Source of the DNA: Taenia hydatigena
Taxonomy: Eukaryota > Platyhelminthes > Cestoda > Cyclophyllidea > Taeniidae
Assembly (NCBI GenBank): GCA_036345935.2
Contig: JADWOT020000006.1
Coordinates: 6,699,543 to 6,763,542 of the forward strand
Length of the DNA: 64,000 nt
Reading direction: 5' to 3'
This document shows, in pieces, positions 52,759-64,000 of this stretch; the first letter of the stretch is position 1; each line of letters starts with the position of its first letter. A model generated the notes under the pieces. The model worked only from the letters and a program-made list of their open reading frames with translations. It ran no database searches and had not been told where the DNA came from. Made by a program: the position numbers and the translations under genes.

Positions 52759-53983
52759 GTCTCTCAGACCCCTCCGAGTGTCATTGCCATGTGACCAGTC
52801 AGAGAACCACCCAGTCCTGTACTTTAGACTGCTGTGGGCTGAACGCTGGAGACGAAAAGTGAGAAGTCAAGTGAGACTTAAATGACTGTGCCGAACCAAA
52901 CTTATCGGCGGTCAATCTAAGCTCATTCCCCCTTGGAACTATTTCAGGCACAAAAGTGCGATTTCCGCCCCCAGATTTGAATCGGAACACGGCACAAAGA
53001 CCACAGAGAACCTGACCTCCCTATGCCCTTTCAAATCCAACAAGTCCTCTTCGTGTTGCTTCCTTCCCCTCTAAAAATTTGGTCATACCTCCACAATGCC
53101 GCCTGTACCTCTTTATGCTTGTACAAGAAAGCCGCTTCGTTTTCAACTTTCTTCGTGTAAGTCGCGGCCTCTACTTTCAAGTGGAGCGTCGATTCCCCTG
53201 CCGGAAAATGGACTGACCGAAATAGGCATCAAGCAAGAGCAACTCTGGTTCCCACTACCAAAAATCGAATTATCTCAGTAGAAGAGCCGTCATTCCCATT
53301 ATGAATGGACATCGATGAATGAAGGAAACGGTAGGTGAAAGAGGAGAAGCAAGTTGTTATGTGAGATAGCAAAAATAATTGTTCGGTGAGTAAACATTGG
53401 AAATGTGGGGGGGGAAGGCGGTTTTGCGTGGTCAACAGAAGAGAAATGGGGTAGGAGAGAGAAACACAAATGTCTGCGCATACACGTGCTTCTCCTTACT
53501 TGCCTTCACCGCTTGCAACGTTCAAGGGTAAGGCGGAGAAATCAGTGAAGCGTAAGACGCAGTGATGCCAAGAATAATAATGGCGGTGGTGGCGACAGTG
53601 GTAATACCTGGCCTCTCAAATAATACCTGCAAGCACGCACGTGAATACACAGGAGGATGGAGGAAGTGAGCCATTAAGGGGATAGGGAGAGAGGAACGGA
53701 GGGGACACAGCCAACAAGTTGGAAAAAGGAAGAAGGAGAGAAGGCAGGGTGAGAGGGGGTTGGAGACTGAGAAATGGCAGAACACGGGTGGGCGTGCGCG
53801 ACACAGAGTCCGTAGTGCAAAATGCTGCGGCTGATGATGGTCGTTTGAGCAAAATTCTTTCTGATTTTTGTTGTGTTTAAGGCGAAAAAGACGAGATGAG
53901 GAAAGGAAAGAAACAACTAGGTCTGTAATGTGCGTTTGAATGAAAGCTCTTGCAACACATGAATGGAGGGAAGAACAAGTGGA

Positions 53984-53985
<2 letters not shown>

Positions 53986-54016
<31 letters not shown>
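53986..54016. repeat. GT dinucleotide microsatellite
   Basis: About 15 uninterrupted GT units between the kinase stop codon and the intergenic region, likely within the kinase 3' UTR. Confidence 0.95.
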
Positions 54017-54019
<3 letters not shown>

Positions 54020-54148
54020 CGGATTATAAAATTCAGGAAGAACAAAGTGAGGGTGAGTGAAAGTTTTCTATACAGGAGGGCACACACGCTGTTGCGATCT
54101 GGAATGTAATGAGGGGAGTAGGAGTGGGGAGAGACAGAGAGAGACACC

Positions 54149-63037
<8,889 letters not shown>

Positions 63038-64000
63038 CTAAAATGAACAAGCAATAGCACCCAGTAAAGAAGCGGATATCCAGCTGATTGGTACAAACTA
63101 AACAGTCCCGCAGCATCTTTTTCCCTTCTTGCATATATAGACCTTCATTCTATGCAATAGTTTGTCGGCCACTACGTCGATCCTTGAAGTGTCAGCGGGA
63201 AGATAAAGAATTGATACGCAGCCAATGAAAGAACGCGATATCTGCACACAAAGCGAATGGGTGATGTGAATCACAAGGCCTCCGGTTTTGACAGAAAATT
63301 TTGGAAGAAAAGGGGAATTGGATATCCCCTTGTGCTAATGGGAGTAGATGTGTCCATTTTACCAAACTCATACGCAATCAATTTTCAATATCAGTTAACT
63401 CACACACAAGTGTGGGTGCGGACAGAAGGGTGGAGTAAATACCCGCACTCTGATTTCAGTTTGGGTAGGGAAGTCGAGTTTGCACGTACATAAACAGAGA
63501 GTGTGGTACTTTTTACCACAATCAAATATCCATCCAAAAGAAATTGATCAAGTGAATGAAGCGACCCAAGACCAAGTTTTGGACAGGGTTGTGAGCAGGA
63601 GTCGAAACGCTCAGGCGTAAGAACAGCGGATGCATGGGATCCCATTTAACAAAAAGCAGGTGAAAATTACATTCTCACCTTTTTGTATGATGAGATGATA
63701 ACATAATAGGCACCGTCTTGCCTTCAAAGGAGAGCTATATCCCTAGGGCACACCAAAGTGTTTGTTTCCATTTTAAGCACACAAGTGTGAAGAAAATTAT
63801 TTAAATGCATAAAATTTGCCGCCTGATATGAAGACCAGAATTTACAGTCCAGCAATATGCCTAGCAATGAGGTGGACAGGTAAGCAAGCAATGTGATTTA
63901 GCATAGAGAGAAAAGGGGTGTTTTTGATCAATTTCCGTTTCCTGGACTGAACGAAGATACTGATGTTATGCAACACTGAGATAGAAAGTATGATGAGTAG
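63038..64000 (-). other. 5' intron of the NDR kinase gene (runs off the window)
   Basis: I searched the minus strand for the glycine-rich-loop exon (GRGAFGE type) and did not find it. No other coding signal was recognised. Confidence 0.6.

Larger units (their letters stand above)
50018..54148. other. Intergenic region between convergent genes
   Basis: Holds poly(A) signals of the coiled-coil gene, a 51581-51620 inverted repeat, a CT repeat (~51779-51796), a C-run/A-run (52727-52758), a purine-rich stretch (~53640-53770) and a GT repeat (53986-54016). Minus-strand open frames at 53229-53916 are low-complexity by-products of the purine-rich strand. No gene was recognised. Confidence 0.6.

Noticed and set aside
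53229..53916. Several overlapping Ser/Pro/Phe-rich minus-strand frames
   Set aside because: They come from a purine-rich plus strand and have low-complexity composition with no domain.

Overview
This is eukaryotic, intron-rich nuclear DNA. Three protein-coding genes can be rebuilt by matching open frames, GT/AG splice sites and codon phase. Exons are short (about 19-358 nt, plus one 716-nt terminal exon), introns run from about 100 nt to several kb, and introns are AT-richer than exons. I see no bacterial operons, rRNA, CRISPR or viral genes. The style, with small exons, a mix of ~100-nt and multi-kb introns and moderate GC, suggests an invertebrate such as a parasitic flatworm (cestode-like). 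That is an inference from texture; no species marker was seen.

Layout. (1) 3798-8577, plus strand: the last two exons of a furin/kexin-family proprotein convertase (P domain, Pro/Gly-rich tail, hydrophobic C-terminus). The catalytic exons are not in the window. (2) 13112-50017, plus strand: about 20 small exons over ~37 kb encode a long, mostly alpha-helical coiled-coil protein of about 1,040 residues that I cannot name. Nearly all its introns are phase 0. Two AATAAA signals follow its stop. (3) 54149-63037, minus strand: eight exons of an NDR-family (STK38/Tricornered) Ser/Thr kinase, from just after the glycine-rich loop to the stop codon. The 5' exons lie beyond base 64000. Genes 2 and 3 are convergent and share a ~4.1 kb intergenic region with microsatellites and homopolymer runs.

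The three products have no obvious joint pathway. The convertase belongs to the secretory route. NDR kinases act with MOB and Furry proteins in cell shape and growth control. The coiled-coil protein is probably structural. I found no convincing new system. The best leads are a damaged-looking splice donor (14737), several phase-compatible micro- or cassette exons in the coiled-coil gene, an unusual convertase tail, and a divergent NDR C-terminus.
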